Assembly (NCBI RefSeq): GCF_036246005.1
Contig: NZ_CP109171.1
Span: 8,110,001-8,174,000 of the forward strand
Source of the DNA: Streptomyces sp. NBC_01723
GTDB taxonomy: Bacteria > Actinomycetota > Actinomycetes > Streptomycetales > Streptomycetaceae
Direction: 5' to 3'
Length of the DNA: 64,000 nt
Below are positions 61,787 through 64,000 of this stretch, piece by piece. Every line of letters starts with the position of its first letter. Positions within the stretch are counted from its first letter, which is position 1. The position numbers and the translations under genes are program-made. Under the pieces are notes generated by a model, which did not search any database, had not been told where the DNA came from, and worked only from the letters and a program-made list of their open reading frames with translations.

Positions 61787-61805
61787 CCATAAGTGCAGCT
61801 TATGG
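61787..61805. promoter_or_regulatory. Inverted repeat between fprA and the DHA2 exporter
   Basis: CCATAAGtgcagCTTATGG has 7-base arms and a 5-base centre, in AT-richer DNA about 110 bases before the exporter GTG. It may be an operator for the exporter (MarR/TetR type) or for fprA. The regulator is not nearby. Confidence 0.45.
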
Positions 61806-61913
61806 GATCTCATCGTTGGGCTTTGCCGTCGGGTTTGAACTCCTCGTCACGGGTGACGCATGCGTGGGGCGCCGGTTGATCGCGTCCCGTGCCGCCTCAC
61901 GAGGGGAGCCCGC

Positions 61914-63383
61914 GTGCAGCGTCCGGACGACAGCTCGGATCCGAACCGGTGGCGAGCCCTCTGGGTCACGCTGGTCGCCGGTTTCATGACCCTCCTGGAC
62001 GTGACGATCGTCGCCGTCGCCCTGCCCTCCATGCAACAGGGACTGCACGCGTCGGCGGCGTCCGTGCAGTGGGTCGTCTCCGGCTACGCGCTCGCCTTCG
62101 CCCTGACCCTGGTGACCGCCGGCCGGATCGGCGACGCGTTCGGCAGGCGCCGCGTCTTCCTGACCGCCCTCGCCGCCTTCGTGCTCTTCAGCGCCGCCGC
62201 CGGAGCCGCGCCGGGCATCGGGCTGCTGGTGCTCGCCCGGATCTTCCAGGGTGTCGCCGCGGGCAGCCTCGCACCGCAGAACTCGGCGCTGATCCAGCAA
62301 CTCTTCCAGGGCGCGGAACGCGGACGCGCCTTCGGGCTCTTCGGCGCCACCGTCGGCGTCTCCAGCGCCGTGGGACCCGTCGTCGGCGGGGCGATCCTGG
62401 CCCTCGCCGGCCCTGAGGGCTGGCGGTGGATCTTCTACGTGAACGTGCCGGTCGGCGTGGTCGCGCTGGTGCTGGGCTTCCGCCTGCTGCCCCGGGTGGC
62501 TCCGGGCGGCCCCGGACGGCTGGACCCGGTGGGCGTGGCGCTCCTCGGTACCGGGATCCTCGCCCTGATGCTGCCGCTGGTCCTCGCCGAGTCCGGCGGC
62601 CTGACCCGGGTGTGGTGGCTGTTCCCGGCGGGGGCCGCCGTCCTGGTGGCCTTCGCGTGGTGGGAGCGGCGGATCGCCCGTCGCGGCGGGCAGCCGCTGC
62701 TGGAACCCGGCCTGCTCACCGAGACCCGCGGCTACGCCACCGGCGCGGGCCTGGCCGCGCTGTACTTCGTCGGGTTCAGCGGGGTGTGGCTGGTCTTCGC
62801 GCTCTTCTTCCAGAACGGCCTGGGCTACTCGCCCCTGATGTCCGGCCTGGCGGTCACCCCGTTCGCCGTCGGATCGGCCGCCGCCGCGGCCGTGGCGGGC
62901 CGGCTGGTCGAGCGGCTGGGAAGGCTGCTGACGGTCTGGGGACTCGTCGCCGTGATGACGGGCCTGGGCACCACCGCCCTGCTGCTCTGGCTCGCGCCGC
63001 CGGACCGAGCCGTCTGGTTCGCGGTGCCGGCCCTGTTGCTCGGCGGTCTCGGGAGCGGCTGTGTGATCTCCCCGAACATCACGATGACCCTGCGCGATGT
63101 CCCCGTGCGGATGGCCGGTGCCGCGGGAGGCGCCCTCCAGACGGGGCAGCGGCTCGGCGGAGCCGTGGGCACCGCCGCGCTTCCCGGCCTGTTCTACCTG
63201 ACGCTGAACGCCACCCACGAGGACTACCAGGAGGCGGTGGCCCTGTCCGTGGGGTGCGGCGTCGCCGCGATGCTGTGCGCGCTGACCGTCGCGGTCCGCG
63301 ACTGGCGCCGGGACCGCCCGGGCGACGAGCGGGGCTGCCCGCCGGAGACGTCCCACAGCCACACCCACGCCGGTCAGGGCTGA
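61914..63383 (+). CDS. MFS transporter, DHA2 (14-span) drug-export type
   Basis: 489-aa exporter with 14 predicted spans. Family motifs are GFMTLLDVTIVAVALPSMQ in span 1, the loop GRIGDAFGRRRVFL (motif A), LARIFQGVAAGSLAPQNSALI (motif C-like) and GATVGVSSAVGPVVGGAI, the DHA2 hallmark. It exports small amphiphilic or antibiotic-like molecules using the proton gradient. The C-terminus is a His-rich tail (SHSHTHAGQG). GTG 61914 has GAGGGGAG. Confidence 0.92.
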   Translation: MQRPDDSSDPNRWRALWVTLVAGFMTLLDVTIVAVALPSMQQGLHASAASVQWVVSGYALAFALTLVTAGRIGDAFGRRRVFLTALAAFVLFSAAAGAAPGIGLLVLARIFQGVAAGSLAPQNSALIQQLFQGAERGRAFGLFGATVGVSSAVGPVVGGAILALAGPEGWRWIFYVNVPVGVVALVLGFRLLPRVAPGGPGRLDPVGVALLGTGILALMLPLVLAESGGLTRVWWLFPAGAAVLVAFAWWERRIARRGGQPLLEPGLLTETRGYATGAGLAALYFVGFSGVWLVFALFFQNGLGYSPLMSGLAVTPFAVGSAAAAAVAGRLVERLGRLLTVWGLVAVMTGLGTTALLLWLAPPDRAVWFAVPALLLGGLGSGCVISPNITMTLRDVPVRMAGAAGGALQTGQRLGGAVGTAALPGLFYLTLNATHEDYQEAVALSVGCGVAAMLCALTVAVRDWRRDRPGDERGCPPETSHSHTHAGQG

Positions 63384-63409
63384 CCGGACGGCCCCTTGTG
63401 CGGACGCGG

Positions 63410-63559
63410 TCAGCGCCGCTTGCTGCCGAACCTCCGCAGCATCTGCTGGGCCTGCGCGCGGCGGCGCGGGTCCGCGGCCGCGCGGCGCACCTGCTCGGTG
63501 GCCCTGCGCCCCTGCGGGCTGCGCGCGAACCGCTTGATCCGGTCCAGGATTCCGGCCAT
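63410..63559 (-). CDS. Small basic protein (49 aa)
   Basis: Very basic helical peptide (MAGILDRIKRFARSPQGRRATEQVRR...), with 15 arginines. Homologous short proteins occur widely in Streptomyces next to stress genes, role unknown. GGAGG is six bases before the ATG. Its probable SigB-type promoter (GGGT-N15-GGGTAG, 63627-63603) suggests induction by osmotic or other stress together with the divergent CsbD gene. Confidence 0.72.
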   Translation of the reverse strand: MAGILDRIKRFARSPQGRRATEQVRRAAADPRRRAQAQQMLRRFGSKRR

Positions 63560-63602
63560 GACGTTCCTCCGAGTCGACGACGGTCCCTGCTCTGACCGTC
63601 CT

Positions 63603-63668
63603 CTACCCCGGGGACCCGCGAACACCCCTGCCGCCACCGCGCACGTTTGACGCCGTCCCAGTGGGCAC
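63603..63668. promoter_or_regulatory. Divergent SigB-like promoters
   Basis: Plus strand: GTTT (63645-63648), 14 bases, GGGCAC (63663-63668), a near match to the Streptomyces SigB pattern GNNT-N14-16-GGGTAY. Minus strand: GGGT (63627-63624), 15 bases, GGGTAG (63608-63603). They face the CsbD-like and the small basic gene respectively. Confidence 0.5.
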
Positions 63669-63713
63669 CCGCAGGGCAGACCATCGCACACGAACGCCGA
63701 GAGGTGAGGCACT

Positions 63714-63887
63714 GTGGCCGACAACCAGAAGTCCAAGGCCAAGATGGAGCAGGCCAAGGGAAAGGCCAAGGAAGCGGTTGGCCGGGCCGTCGGCAACGAG
63801 AAGATGACGGCCGAGGGCCGCGCCGAGCAGTCCAAGGGGGACGCCCGGCAGGCCAAGGAGAAGGGCAAGGACGCCTTCCGGCACTGA
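63714..63887 (+). CDS. CsbD-family stress protein
   Basis: 57-aa CsbD protein, KSKAKMEQAKGKAKEAVGRAVGNEKM ... GRAEQSKGDARQAKEKGKDAF, the usual Lys/Ala/Gly-rich repeats. The family is part of the general stress response (SigB-controlled in Bacillus); exact role unknown. GTG 63714 has GAGG seven bases upstream. A SigB-like promoter precedes it by about 45 bases. Confidence 0.87.
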   Translation: MADNQKSKAKMEQAKGKAKEAVGRAVGNEKMTAEGRAEQSKGDARQAKEKGKDAFRH

Positions 63888-63910
63888 CACCGGGGGCGCA
63901 TCCCCCGCGG

Positions 63911-63954
63911 CGCGGGCCGCGGAGTCCGGCACACGGCCGGCTCCGCGGCCCGCG
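63911..63954 (+). terminator. Hairpin terminator after the CsbD gene
   Basis: CGCGGGCCGCGGAG (63911-63924) pairs with CTCCGCGGCCCGCG (63941-63954), with a CCGG/CCGG pair inside the loop. It lies 23 bases after the stop. Confidence 0.85.
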
Positions 63955-64000
63955 TCGTGCTCGTCGCCCGGGGACGGGCCGCCCTCAGCCGATGTGATAA

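Overview
The window is high-GC (roughly 72 %) bacterial chromosome with almost gap-free coding on both strands. GTG starts are common, genes often overlap as GTGA or ATGA, and purine-rich Shine-Dalgarno (SD) sites are strong. Families such as DUF397/WhiJ-like regulators, DUF5133, DUF5709, DUF574 methyltransferases, CsbD and roadblock/LC7 proteins, plus one TTA codon, point to a Streptomyces, most likely a chromosome arm because functions are mostly accessory. No rRNA, tRNA or CRISPR array is visible. The first gene is cut by the window edge.

Layout. 1-3.8 kb: sugar ABC transporter (binding protein cut, two permeases) divergent from a ROK regulator with a palindromic operator. 4-12.2 kb: membrane-anchored S1 protease, MalY-type aminotransferase, PPOX protein, DUF35 protein with a TetR regulator and matching palindromes, lone ATP-grasp protein, flavin reductase, RpiR regulator. 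12.2-16 kb: P-loop kinase and a beta-phosphoglucomutase/GH65 phosphorylase pair. 16.2-25.7 kb: polytopic glycosyltransferase-like protein carrying the TTA codon, MMPL exporter, SpoIIE-type phosphatase, secreted GH64 beta-1,3-glucanase behind a LacI-type operator, acetyltransferase, Gfo/Idh/MocA oxidoreductase. 26.1-31.3 kb: a secreted cutinase/PET-hydrolase-like polyesterase, a large LuxR (LAL) regulator and a PucR-type regulator. 31.9-36.8 kb: complete branched-chain amino-acid-type ABC operon (livF-G-H-M-J order). 36.9-40.4 kb: DUF574 methyltransferase and a WhiJ-like triad (XRE regulator, DUF397 protein, anti-sigma-like ATPase). 40.5-46.4 kb: ABC exporter, DUF5133, GlxA-type AraC regulator and a two-gene graspetide (omega-ester RiPP) locus, tgmA-tgmB. 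46.6-54.1 kb: repeat protein, three-subunit molybdenum aldehyde/xanthine oxidoreductase of PaoABC type, SDR. 54.1-60.3 kb: YihY/BrkB protein and a four-gene operon of three roadblock-like proteins plus a DUF4388-like protein. 60.3-64 kb: iron-box-controlled FprA reductase, DHA2 exporter, two small stress-type genes under divergent SigB-like promoters.

The most striking feature is an apparently intact group II intron (about 2.53 kb, with a reverse transcriptase/maturase-HNH protein) lying inside the roadblock operon. Its predicted ends fall between the A and the TG of one gene's start codon, so exact splicing would rebuild SD and ATG. Other items worth a second look are the tgmAB locus without a nearby TgmC methyltransferase, the polyesterase, an 11-bp-phased triple repeat, several candidate operators, and a group of genes whose -10 element lies 7-8 bases before the start codon (candidate leaderless mRNAs).
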